From the NCBI GenBank assembly GCA_964586145.1, contig CAZPHH010000024.1, positions 1-54,342 on the forward strand: a DNA stretch of 54,342 nt. Direction: 5' to 3'. This stretch comes from JAFGJQ01 sp964586145. Lineage in GTDB: Bacteria; Planctomycetota; Phycisphaerae; UBA1845. Made by a program: the position numbers and the translations under genes. The notes under the pieces were generated by a model, which did not search any database, was not told where the DNA came from, and saw only the letters and a list, made by a program, of their open reading frames with translations. Below, piece by piece: positions 43,870 through 52,090 of this stretch (the first letter of the stretch is position 1; the number at the start of each line of letters is the position of its first letter).

Positions 43870-44806
43870 CCGGTGGCGTGTCGCCGCGCTGGTCCTGGCG
43901 GCGGCCGCGGCGGTGTACGCGTTGAGCGGGTTCTACTTCGTCGATCCCGACGAGCAGGCGGTGGTGCGCTGGTTTGGACGGATTCCCGAGGGGCAGATGA
44001 TCGGACCGGGCCTGCGGTATGCGCCGCCGTGGCCCATTTGCCGGGTGGACACGCCCAAGACGACGGAAATGCGGCGGGCCTATGTCGGGCTGCTGCCGGA
44101 GCAGCGCGAGGCCATTGCGAGGGGCGCTCTGGGGGCGGTCCAAGACAGTACGGCCACGGACATTCTGACCGGGGACAGCAACATTCTGAAGGTGACGCTG
44201 GTGGTGCAGTACCGGCTGTCGGACCCGGCGGCCTACCTGACGAACACGGCGGCCCCGGATCGTCTGGTACGCTCCGCGGTGCAGGCGGCCCTTGTGGAGG
44301 GGCTGGGGTCGCTGCCGGTGGATCGGGCGCTGACGACGGCGAAAGGGGCGTTGCAGAATGACGTGATTGAGTCGGCCCAGCGGTTGCTGGATTCCTACGG
44401 GGCCGGTGTGCGTCTGGCGGGCGCCCAGCTCGAGGCGATCGAGCCGCCGCGTGCGGTTGCCGATGCGTTCAAGGACGTGGTGAGTGCCAAGAAGGACGGC
44501 GAGCGGGCGGTGGATCAGGCCCGGGCCGACGCGAACACGATTCTGCCCCAGGCGCGGGGAGACGCCGAACGCCTGCGGCGAGAGGCGGAGGGCTACGGGC
44601 TGGCGAAGGTGAGCCGGGCGCAGGGCGAGGCTGACCGGTTCGTCAGCCTTCTTGCCGAGTATCACCGAGCCCCGGAAGTGACACGCGACCGGCTGTGGCT
44701 GGAGGCGTTTGAGCGCGTTCTGCCCAGGGTGCGGCTGTACGTGCTGGACGATCCGGGCGACGGCTCGCCTTCGCGCATCCGTATCGTCGGACGACCGGCG
44801 TCGTGA
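43823..44806 (+). CDS. HflK-like SPFH/band-7 membrane protein
   Basis: 327 aa from ATG 43823. CGGAGGACCCCC sits immediately upstream, so the start lies 47 nt inside the HflC-like gene. One helix (about 19-37), then FVDPDEQAVVRWFGRI, GPGLRYAPPWP, and LTGDSNILKVTLVVQYRL, the HflK hallmark. The C-terminal coiled coil has ILPQARGDAERLRREAEGY. It carries no permease. The operon therefore encodes two HflK-like proteins and one HflC-like protein. Confidence 0.9.
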   Translation: MPEQSRQPDPRPRRRSRWRVAALVLAAAAAVYALSGFYFVDPDEQAVVRWFGRIPEGQMIGPGLRYAPPWPICRVDTPKTTEMRRAYVGLLPEQREAIARGALGAVQDSTATDILTGDSNILKVTLVVQYRLSDPAAYLTNTAAPDRLVRSAVQAALVEGLGSLPVDRALTTAKGALQNDVIESAQRLLDSYGAGVRLAGAQLEAIEPPRAVADAFKDVVSAKKDGERAVDQARADANTILPQARGDAERLRREAEGYGLAKVSRAQGEADRFVSLLAEYHRAPEVTRDRLWLEAFERVLPRVRLYVLDDPGDGSPSRIRIVGRPAS

Positions 44807-44811
44807 CTTCG

Positions 44812-45267
44812 TCAGCGATACGCGATGGCGTCCACCATGGGATTGGCCACCCGTTCGTAGTCTTCGCGCCGCACCTTGACCGAACGCGTGTGGCTGCCTG
44901 CCTGGAACACGAGATACTCCTCGTCGTGCAGTGACTCGTCCATCAGCGTCCGCAGGCCGAACAATGGCCCGATCGGGGGTTCGGCCCCCAACTCGCACTC
45001 CGGACACACGTTGGACAATTCGGCCTCGGTGGCCAGACGCAGGTGCTCATCGCGGAGCACCTGCCCCACCCGTGTCACGTTCAGATGCGAACTGGCGGGC
45101 AGGACGCACAGGGTGAATCCGGTGTCTCCCCGAACTAGCACGGGCTTCGCGACGCAGTGCCCGGATATGTGATCTGCCGCCGCGAGGGCCTGGGAGGTGT
45201 ACACGGGCGGGTGACTCAACGGCTGGTACGCAATCCGATTCTGCGTAAGGAACTCTTCCAGCTTCAC
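44812..45267 (-). CDS. YbaK/EbsC-type aminoacyl-tRNA deacylase-like protein
   Basis: 151 aa, GTG start at 45267 with AGGAAGG 6 nt upstream. YbaK fold: YTSQALAAADHISGHCVAKPVL contains the conserved Lys that interacts with the ester-linked substrate. It continues with VLPASSHLNVTRV, then CELGAEPPIGPLFGL, which holds the conserved Gly/Pro loop. Family members hydrolyse mischarged tRNAs (Cys-tRNAPro, Ala-tRNAPro). Its stop is 5 bp from that of the convergent HflK-like gene. Confidence 0.88.
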   Translation of the reverse strand: MKLEEFLTQNRIAYQPLSHPPVYTSQALAAADHISGHCVAKPVLVRGDTGFTLCVLPASSHLNVTRVGQVLRDEHLRLATEAELSNVCPECELGAEPPIGPLFGLRTLMDESLHDEEYLVFQAGSHTRSVKVRREDYERVANPMVDAIAYR

Positions 45268-45505
45268 TTTACACCTTCCTTTCCCGAAGTGCCCGACAAT
45301 GACGTGGATCTGAACGGATGCGAATGAGAGCGGTTCTGCGGGCCCGAATCACCGACACGCGCATCCGCCTCCTGCGTAAACATACACCGCAGATGACGTG
45401 AAGGCCAATCCGTGCCTTCGCGAAACGCCGCCGTCGGGAAGCGCTTGCCGCCGCGAGTGGGATGGCGTCTACTCGTACGGCGGGCGGGGGGTGGGTGAAC
45501 GATGG

Positions 45506-46351
45506 ATGGATGCGATGGATGACAGACGACTCAGTGACTGCGCTGTTTTTGCCAGGCACTTGGCGGACGAGGCCGGCCGGATTGCGTGTGACGCCTTTGG
45601 AACGAGCATCGCCCGTCGCAAGGCGGACGGAAGCGAACTGACGGATGCGGACCTGGCGATCCAGGAGATGATGGTCCGAGCGATTCAGACGGCGTATCCC
45701 GGGCACATGATTCTTGGGGAGGAGTCCGGCGTGGTTGGCGGATCTGCCGAGCAGGCGGAGGTCGCGGAGTACTGCTGGGTGACGGATCCGCTGGATGGCA
45801 CGCGCAACTTCGCATTTGGCGTGCCGGTGTTTGCCACGTCGATCGCATTGCTGCACCGGGGCTGGCCGGTGGTGGGGTTGGTGAGGGCCTTGCCGAGCGG
45901 CGACACCTTTCTGGCAGTGCGGGGCGGCGGGGTCACCCACAACGGGCGGGAGGTGTCGGTGGGGCGCGCGGCGTTGGGCGAGCGAAGCCTGGTGGCGGTT
46001 CAGTCGACGATTCGCGGTCCGGACGGTTGGATCGTCATTGGGCTGGCGGGCACGGCGGCCCTGCGAAACCTGGGCTCCACGGCGCTGCACATGGCACTGG
46101 TGGCTTCCGGCGCGTTTGCGGCGGCCGTGGCGTGGGAGTGCCGACTCTGGGACGTGGCGGCCGGGTGGCTGTTGATTGACGAGGGTGGCGGCGTCTGCAC
46201 GGACTGGAACGGGCGTCCGTTGGTTCCGTTCGGCAGAGCGGGCTATGGGGGGGCCGAGGTCCCGTTCGTCGCGGCGGGGCCGGAGTCACACGGTCAGTTT
46301 CTGTCAAGAATCGAGCGCGTGCGCGACTTGACGCCACGCGGGCGGGCCTAG
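45506..46351 (+). CDS. Inositol monophosphatase family phosphatase
   Basis: 281 aa from ATG 45506; ATG 45515 is a close alternative and the frame is open to 45398. Mg-dependent, Li-sensitive fold: LTDADLAIQEMM, GEESG (first metal-ligand Glu), DPLDGTRNFAFG (Asp ligands) and CRLWDVAAGWLL (C-terminal Asp ligand) are all intact. Members hydrolyse inositol phosphates, 3'-phosphoadenosine 5'-phosphate (CysQ) or fructose bisphosphate. A PAP phosphatase role would suit a cell with a PAPS-dependent sulfotransferase, but sequence alone does not decide. Confidence 0.9.
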   Translation: MDAMDDRRLSDCAVFARHLADEAGRIACDAFGTSIARRKADGSELTDADLAIQEMMVRAIQTAYPGHMILGEESGVVGGSAEQAEVAEYCWVTDPLDGTRNFAFGVPVFATSIALLHRGWPVVGLVRALPSGDTFLAVRGGGVTHNGREVSVGRAALGERSLVAVQSTIRGPDGWIVIGLAGTAALRNLGSTALHMALVASGAFAAAVAWECRLWDVAAGWLLIDEGGGVCTDWNGRPLVPFGRAGYGGAEVPFVAAGPESHGQFLSRIERVRDLTPRGRA

Positions 46352-46398
46352 CGTCGCAAAGAGCGGTCGTGCCCCGCATCGGTTGCTGGTCCCGTCCG

Positions 46399-46767
46399 TC
46401 ATCTGGGCGATTGTTCCCCCACGCGCAAGTCCGCGGGATCCTTGACGACCTGCCGAATGGCGTCCTTGATGAAGGTCATCTTGGTGTTGGTGGACTCGTC
46501 CACCTTCAGCACGATCTCGTTGTCCTTGATGGACACGATGGTGCCGATGATGCCGCCCTGAGTGAGGACACGGTCGTTCTTGCTCAGCGCGTTGAGCATC
46601 TCATCACGGCGTTTCTGCTCGTTCTTGCGCGCGCTACGCGAACTGACGAACATGAAGACCACCATGAAGACGAGCAGACCCGGGAGGAGCAAACCCATCG
46701 AGGACCCGGGCGCGGAACCGGAGGGCGCTTGTTGCTGAGCCAGAAGGCCGAGGATACACCAGTTCAT
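46399..46767 (-). CDS. yajC: Preprotein translocase subunit YajC
   Basis: 122 aa. One membrane helix (about 24-42) followed by the basic cytoplasmic part with KNEQKRRDEMLNALSKNDRVLTQGGIIGTI and the KDNEIVLKVDE beta hairpin, all typical of YajC. The first 20 aa form an extra hydrophobic/Gln/Ser-rich leader. Accessory subunit of the SecDF complex at the inner membrane. Start overlaps the tgt stop as ATGA, the common tgt-yajC order. Confidence 0.95.
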   Translation of the reverse strand: MNWCILGLLAQQQAPSGSAPGSSMGLLLPGLLVFMVVFMFVSSRSARKNEQKRRDEMLNALSKNDRVLTQGGIIGTIVSIKDNEIVLKVDESTNTKMTFIKDAIRQVVKDPADLRVGEQSPR

Positions 46768-47909
46768 TCCATCACCTCGCGACGGGACGCGCCGCTCTCA
46801 TCCAGAATTACGGGGAACTCGGCGGCCATTGTGTCCAACCGGCCCGCGGGAATCAATGCCCGAATCCGTTCCATTAAGCGTTGGTATAATCGCAGGTTAT
46901 GAATGGATGCCAGGATTGGACCCAGCATTTCCCCGGTGACGAAGAGATGGCGGATGTACGCCAGGGGGAAGCGCTGGCAGGCGTAGCAGTCGCAGCCATC
47001 TTCCAGGGGGCGGTCGGCGACGGCGTACTGCTGGTTACGCAGCTTGAGCGGACCGGCGGCGGTGAAGGCGTAGGCGTTGCGGCCGTTTCGCGTGGGCAGC
47101 ACGCAGTCGAACATGTCCACGCCCAGGCGAACGGCCTCGTAAATGTCGCGCGGCGTGCCGACCCCCATGAGATAGCGTGGCTTTTCCGCGGGCAGCAGGG
47201 GGGTGGTCTGGGCCAGAGTGGTCATCATCTCCTCGTGGGTTTCGCCCACGGAGAGGCCGCCGACGGCGTAGCCGTCAAAGCCGATGTCCAACAGGGCGGC
47301 GGCGCAACGCTGACGCAGATCGGCGTGCAGTCCGCCCTGCACAATGCCAAAGAGCCACTGATCGTCGCGGCCATGCGAGTCGCGGCAGATGCGGGCCCAA
47401 CGAATGGTTCGCCGGACGGCCGCCTCCACCACGTCCCGCGCGCCGGGCAGGGGCGGGCACTGGTCAAAGGCCATAATGATGTCCGCACCCAGCTTGTTCT
47501 GGATGGCGGTGGCCGAGCGGGGGTCCAGGCGGAGCCGGGCCCCGTCCACGTGAGACTGAAAATCGACGCCCTCGTCGTCGATGCGGTTGATTTTGGCCAG
47601 AGAGAAGACCTGAAACCCTCCACTGTCGGTGAGCACGGGGCCTCGCCAGCCGCTGAACGCCGCCACGCCGCCCAGGGCCGCCACGGTGTCCTCACCCGGC
47701 CGCAGGTGCAGGTGATAGGTGTTGGCCAGCACAATCTGAACACCCGCACTCCGCACCTGGTCCGGCGTGACGCCCTTGACCGAGCCGGCCGTGCCGACGG
47801 GCATGAAGGCGGGCGTGTCGATCACCCCGTGGGGCGTGGTGAGACGCCCCCGCCGCGCGGCGCTGTCAGGGTCAGATGCAAGTTGTTCGAAGGCGAACAT
47901 GGCGAGCAT
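46764..47909 (-). CDS. tgt: tRNA-guanine transglycosylase (queuine tRNA-ribosyltransferase)
   Basis: 381 aa. Exchanges G34 of GUN-anticodon tRNAs for preQ1 in queuosine synthesis. The general base Asp95 lies in LTDSGGFQ, substrate pocket FDQCPP at 149-153, GGLSVGE at 217-223, nucleophile Asp268 in MFDCVLPTR, and zinc ligands Cys306, Cys308, Cys311 and His337. Two candidate starts exist, ATG 47909 and ATG 47900; the open frame extending to 48713 overlaps the divergent EIIA gene and is not real. Followed by yajC. Confidence 0.96.
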   Translation of the reverse strand: MLAMFAFEQLASDPDSAARRGRLTTPHGVIDTPAFMPVGTAGSVKGVTPDQVRSAGVQIVLANTYHLHLRPGEDTVAALGGVAAFSGWRGPVLTDSGGFQVFSLAKINRIDDEGVDFQSHVDGARLRLDPRSATAIQNKLGADIIMAFDQCPPLPGARDVVEAAVRRTIRWARICRDSHGRDDQWLFGIVQGGLHADLRQRCAAALLDIGFDGYAVGGLSVGETHEEMMTTLAQTTPLLPAEKPRYLMGVGTPRDIYEAVRLGVDMFDCVLPTRNGRNAYAFTAAGPLKLRNQQYAVADRPLEDGCDCYACQRFPLAYIRHLFVTGEMLGPILASIHNLRLYQRLMERIRALIPAGRLDTMAAEFPVILDESGASRREVME

Positions 47910-47964
47910 CGTACTCTCGTCGGTCCGTGCGGGCCAGGGGCGGTCGGACCTGAAGACGGGCCTC

Positions 47965-47993
47965 TTACCTATTGTGAGGAAAACAGTTAGAAT
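47965..47993 (+). promoter_or_regulatory. Promoter candidate for the EIIA-type gene
   Basis: TTACCT at 47965-47970 and TAGAAT at 47988-47993 are separated by 17 nt. The -10 matches at five of six positions. It lies about 120 bp upstream of the GTG at 48114, between the divergent tgt and EIIA genes. Confidence 0.45.
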
Positions 47994-48113
47994 GCCCTTC
48001 CGGTTGCCGGTGTGTGATTGGGCGGCCGGATGGGGGGTGTGCCGGTCGATCGCCGCGCGGCGTGTTGGATGATGTCGGGGCAGCCCAGACGGCCTGAGCC
48101 GAGGGAGGCAGCG

Positions 48114-48848
48114 GTGCCTTATCGAAACATGAGTCTGGAGGATTTCGCCCGGCATGTGGGCATGGACGCGCGGGAGGTGCGCAAGCTGGCCGAACGGGGG
48201 AAGCTCCCCGGGCAGAAAGTGGGGGGCGAGTGGCGGTTCAACCGGGCTCGGGTTACGGAATGGATGCAGCAGGAGATGCCGTCCCTGGGCTCGGAGCGTC
48301 TGATCGAGATCGAGCGGGCGATGGAAGCCGGACATGACGATTCGTCGGAGGCTGTTTCCGTTGCCAAGGGCATGATCGTGACGGACCTCATCGGCCTGGA
48401 GGGGATCGCGGTGTCGTTGCCGGCCAACACGAAGTCGTCCGTGCTGCGGGAGCTGGTCCGGTTGGCGGAGAAGACCGGGCTGCTCTACGATGCAGAGGGG
48501 CTGCTGGAGGCCCTGGAGGCGAGGGAGTCGCTCTGCTCGACAGCCATGCCGATGGACGTGGCGCTGCCGCACCCGCGTCAGCCCATGCCGTACGTTTCTG
48601 CCGAGCCGCTGGTGTGCGTCGGTCGCATCCCACGAGGCATCGGGTTCGGCTCGTCGGACGGCAAACTGACGCACCTGTTTTTTCTGATCTGCTGTCACGA
48701 TGATCGGCACCATCTTCGCGTGCTGGCCCGGCTGGTGCGCATCCTTTCCGAAGAGGTCATCGCGTCGCTCCTCACCGTCGAGACTCGCGAAGAGCTGCTG
48801 CAGGTCTTGATCGAGAAGGAGAGGCAGGTGATCGCCGAGATGCGGTAG
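48114..48848 (+). CDS. Excisionase-type DNA-binding domain fused to PTS EIIA (Ntr/fructose) domain
   Basis: 244 aa from GTG 48114, with GGGAGG 5 nt upstream. Residues about 6-55 are a MerR/excisionase-like winged helix (LEDFARHVGMDAREVRKLAERGKLPGQ, then KVGGEWRFNRARVTEWM). Residues about 88-240 are an EIIA domain. The phosphorylatable His153 lies in VALPHPRQP, and CVGRIPRGIGFGSSDGKLTHLFFLICC follows the EIIA-Ntr pattern. No EI, HPr or permease gene is nearby, so a regulatory role is more likely than sugar import: a phosphorylation state that alters DNA binding. The GTG is preferred over upstream frame extensions by its binding site. Confidence 0.88.
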   Translation: MPYRNMSLEDFARHVGMDAREVRKLAERGKLPGQKVGGEWRFNRARVTEWMQQEMPSLGSERLIEIERAMEAGHDDSSEAVSVAKGMIVTDLIGLEGIAVSLPANTKSSVLRELVRLAEKTGLLYDAEGLLEALEARESLCSTAMPMDVALPHPRQPMPYVSAEPLVCVGRIPRGIGFGSSDGKLTHLFFLICCHDDRHHLRVLARLVRILSEEVIASLLTVETREELLQVLIEKERQVIAEMR

Positions 48849-48869
48849 GGGCTTTGGGCGGGCCGAGGA

Positions 48870-49856
48870 TCATTTCCGGGGGGGGGCGGGCGAACGCTTC
48901 GTCAGCCAGACGATGGCGGCGCAGCACAGGCCCAGGGCGCGTGCGAAGGCGCGGATGAAGCTCATCGGCGCGAAGAGAAGATGGCGCAGCTTCTTCGTGC
49001 GAGAGACGATTCGCAGGGTCATGGGAACCTGCGCGATGGCGAGCAGGGCAGTCAGGGCCGCGGGGGCGATCCAGCCTCCCTTCGCCAGCAGGAGAGGCAG
49101 AGAAAGTAGCCACAGAAGGGCGAGGGGCGGCTGCGCATTGTCCGAGAGGCGGCTGTAGGAGTCGCCTGTGGCGGGGGCGGTGTGCCGCAAGTGGAGCCAG
49201 AATCGCCAGTAGCCTTGTTGGAGCTGCGTCTTCAGATACGGCCTGCAGCGGGTTTCGTGGGCATGACAGACCCGTGAGTTGGGCGCGAAGGCCAGCTCCA
49301 GCCCGGCAGCGCGAACGCGATAGGAGAGGTCCGCGTCCTGGGCCCGCAGGAAGGCTTCGTCGAATCCGCCGACGCGCTCGAGTACCTCGCGGCGGTACGC
49401 AGCGTTTCCGGTAGCCACAAAGTTGACTCGCCGCGGCATGGTCCGATGTCGTTCGATGATTTCCTCGTGGATGAGGGAGGCCAGCAGGGGCTGCGTGGCC
49501 GATCCGGCGAAGCTGCCGCCCACTCCGCCGACCTTCGGATCGTCCAGGTGGGGCAGGAGCTTCTCGAGGGCATCTGGTTCAGCCACGCAATCTGCATCCA
49601 GGAACCAGACGACATCCTCTGTCGCGGCTCGCCAACCGACGTTACGTGCGCTGCCTCGCCCGGCATGGTCGCGGCGGATGCACGTAACCGGAAACTCCGC
49701 CGCGATGTCCGGTGTTGCGTCCGTTGAACCGTCGTCCACCACGATGATGCGCGAGAGCTGCCCCTGCTCGAGCAACGGGGCGGTGGCGCCGAGGCATTGG
49801 CGCAGGGTTGTCGCCGCGTTGTAGGCCGGTATGACGAGGCACACGCTGCCACACAC
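48870..49856 (-). CDS. GT2 family glycosyltransferase with C-terminal membrane helices
   Basis: 328 aa from GTG 49856 (GGAG about 9 nt upstream). The start coincides with the first strand, CLVIPAYNAATTLRQCL. Then SRIIVVDDGSTDATPDI, GRGSARNVGW, DXD in VVWFLDADCVAEPD, and GGFDEAFLRAQDADLSYRVR. At least two hydrophobic segments near the end (LALLWLLSLPLLLA; LTALLAIAQVPM) anchor it. Divergent from the GT-C-like gene. Long upstream extension of the frame is not convincing. Confidence 0.9.
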   Translation of the reverse strand: MCGSVCLVIPAYNAATTLRQCLGATAPLLEQGQLSRIIVVDDGSTDATPDIAAEFPVTCIRRDHAGRGSARNVGWRAATEDVVWFLDADCVAEPDALEKLLPHLDDPKVGGVGGSFAGSATQPLLASLIHEEIIERHRTMPRRVNFVATGNAAYRREVLERVGGFDEAFLRAQDADLSYRVRAAGLELAFAPNSRVCHAHETRCRPYLKTQLQQGYWRFWLHLRHTAPATGDSYSRLSDNAQPPLALLWLLSLPLLLAKGGWIAPAALTALLAIAQVPMTLRIVSRTKKLRHLLFAPMSFIRAFARALGLCCAAIVWLTKRSPAPPRK

Positions 49857-50115
49857 AACCGTCGTCTCCGTCCGCCTCGTGTGCCAGGGTCCAAGCCCGG
49901 AACGGGGCGAGGGCCTGATGGTACGCCTGCGAGCGCGCGGTTTCCACCCGCCGGGCCATCGGCCGAATCTCCCGGGGGCTGGCTGCTGCCCGTGGTCGTG
50001 GATGACGCGGGACTGGGGCCTGGATGGCCGGGCCGGGCCTGCCGAGTATACTTGGAGACAGGCTTCCTTGCGGTACCGGAGGACGCCGGCCGCAGGACGG
50101 ATGAGGCAGTCTGAC

Positions 50116-52065
50116 ATGGCGAGACGACGACAGAAGCGTTCCCGGGAATCCGGCGCCCCACCGGCGCAACCGCAGCCGGCGCCTGGCCGGCGACGTTTGC
50201 CCGGGTTCGGAGCGCACGCCGCAGCAGCAGGCGTCCTTCTGGTCGCGGTGCTCGTCGTGTGGTGGGCGCAACGGCCCGTCAGCGTGTGGGACCTCAATAG
50301 CGACATGCACAACATCTGTGCCGTTGCGGCAGGCAAGGGCGATCCCGGGAGATACGCTTCCGATCCGCACCTCGGTGACCGCAAGCGTCTGGATCGCTAC
50401 ATTCCCTTCTACGTGGGCCTGGTGCAGGCGGCGAAGCGGGTGGCAGGGGGGTATCCGGAGGGAGTCTGGCTGCTGGTTCTGCCCACGGCCCTGCTGTTTG
50501 CCGGCGGGTGCTACCTCCTGTTTTGGCGGTTCACGGGCAGCCACCTCGTGGGCGTGGGGTTCGCGCTGGCGTTTACGTTCGCACGGATCTGGTTCCAGCT
50601 CGGGGAGAAATGGAGCATGTGTGAAGTCTGGGGCGTGATGCCGCGCACCCAGTACACGGCCTTTGTTCCGTGGCTCCTGCTGGCGATGTGGGAGGTCCGG
50701 CATCGGACGCGATGGTGGCCGGGCGTGGCTGCCCTGGCGGGCGTGTTGATCTACTTGTACCCGTTGAGCGCGCCGGTGTGGGGCGTGGCGGTCTGGTGCG
50801 GTTTGGTCCTGGCCACCGGAGATGGCGTTTCGCGTCGGAGTCGATTGCGGTGGGGCGCCATCGCGGGTGCGGCGGCCCTGCTGGTGGCCTCGCCGGGGCT
50901 CTATGGGCAACTCCGCTCGCGTCTGCCTTCCGCGGAGCGCCACGTGGGGCGGCCGGAGATGATGAGCGAGGGCGCCAAGGAGGCGCTGGCGCGACAAGCG
51001 GTGGAAAGGGCCGAACAGGCCCAGGAGCTTCAGGCGCTTCGCGAGTCCCGGTATTCACCCGGCCTGATGAACCTGAGGGAGGGGTTCGGGTTGGTGTGGG
51101 AGGACATCGCGGGCGACAAGAAGCCACCGTATCGGCATCGTTGGATGGCGGTGTGGGGCGTGTTGTGGGCCTTGGCGGGCATCGGTCTGGGCGTATGGCA
51201 TCCACCGTCTCGGCGGGCCTTGCTCATGGTGGGCGTGGCCTTGCTTGCGTTCATGCTCATTACGGTCGCGGCGCCGCTGGTGGAGGGCATTCGGGCCGAT
51301 GCAGCCGGTCGGAAGCCGACGTGGTATGACCTGGCCCGCGGCATTCGTTTCTGGCCGTTCTGGCTGGCGGTTGTGGGGGCCGCCGGGTTTGGAATCCTCC
51401 GCTCGTGGTCGGCGGACCGTCGGTGGGGTTTGCGCTGGGGCCTGGCCAGGCTGGTGCCGCTCCTGGCGGTCGGAACGGTGTGGGCGGCCTTCTGGCTGCA
51501 GATTTCGGATGGGGCCGGGCAGTATTTCGGGCGTGATTCGCGTGAGCGAGCGAAGCGGGCGGCGGCGGCGGCCGAGGTGATCGCGTTCATTCGGGAGCAC
51601 ACGGCAAAAGACACACCGTTTGCCGTTTCGGGCAACACGTTCGATCAGCGGAACGACTTCTGGCTGCGGCACACGCCGGGGCGGCCCGTGGTGCATTCGT
51701 GGAAAGAGGGTACGGGGCTGAGCAGCAACTACCAGACGGCCGTTGCCTGGAAGAAACGGGAGGAGCAGGAGGGAAGTCTCCGTTCGCGTGACGTGCGGCT
51801 TCTCTACGCGTGGCGGGAGTTGGCTGCGAAGGGCAATCAGATGTCGCCGGAAGACCGGGACCGGATGCGGGCGCTGGTCGGCGCGGCGGAAGCGCTGTGG
51901 CGTGACAAGCTGCGGGTCTGGCACGAGTGGGGTGCGGAGTATGCGCTGCAGCCGGCGTGGGGCCGGCCGCCGCGACCGATTTCGGTAGAGTTCGAGAACA
52001 ACTACTGGTACGTGGCCCGGGTCCCGAAGCCCGCGGGGCAGACGGGGCCGGCTGAGCCTGAGTAG
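50116..52065 (+). CDS. Large polytopic membrane protein, GT-C-like
   Basis: 649 aa from ATG 50116 (50101 also possible). A basic Pro-rich N-terminus precedes about 10 hydrophobic segments. A periplasmic loop after the first helix begins VWDLNSDMHNICAVAAGKGDP, with Asp residues where GT-C enzymes carry their catalytic acidic motif. The C-terminal 160 aa are soluble and include TPFAVSGNTFDQRNDFWLRH and EFENNYWYVARV. GT-C enzymes use polyprenyl-phosphate sugars to glycosylate proteins or glycans outside the membrane. The family is inferred from architecture only. Confidence 0.7.
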   Translation: MARRRQKRSRESGAPPAQPQPAPGRRRLPGFGAHAAAAGVLLVAVLVVWWAQRPVSVWDLNSDMHNICAVAAGKGDPGRYASDPHLGDRKRLDRYIPFYVGLVQAAKRVAGGYPEGVWLLVLPTALLFAGGCYLLFWRFTGSHLVGVGFALAFTFARIWFQLGEKWSMCEVWGVMPRTQYTAFVPWLLLAMWEVRHRTRWWPGVAALAGVLIYLYPLSAPVWGVAVWCGLVLATGDGVSRRSRLRWGAIAGAAALLVASPGLYGQLRSRLPSAERHVGRPEMMSEGAKEALARQAVERAEQAQELQALRESRYSPGLMNLREGFGLVWEDIAGDKKPPYRHRWMAVWGVLWALAGIGLGVWHPPSRRALLMVGVALLAFMLITVAAPLVEGIRADAAGRKPTWYDLARGIRFWPFWLAVVGAAGFGILRSWSADRRWGLRWGLARLVPLLAVGTVWAAFWLQISDGAGQYFGRDSRERAKRAAAAAEVIAFIREHTAKDTPFAVSGNTFDQRNDFWLRHTPGRPVVHSWKEGTGLSSNYQTAVAWKKREEQEGSLRSRDVRLLYAWRELAAKGNQMSPEDRDRMRALVGAAEALWRDKLRVWHEWGAEYALQPAWGRPPRPISVEFENNYWYVARVPKPAGQTGPAEPE

Positions 52066-52090
52066 GGCTGCGCCGGGATCGGAATCCTAT

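Noticed and set aside
48114..48280. Excisionase-like domain as a sign of a prophage or integrative element
   Set aside because: It is fused to an EIIA domain and surrounded by housekeeping genes; no integrase, attachment repeats or phage genes are present.
48018..48713. Long extension of the tgt frame upstream of 47909
   Set aside because: It runs antisense to the well-supported EIIA gene, and its translation has no similarity to the Tgt N-terminus.
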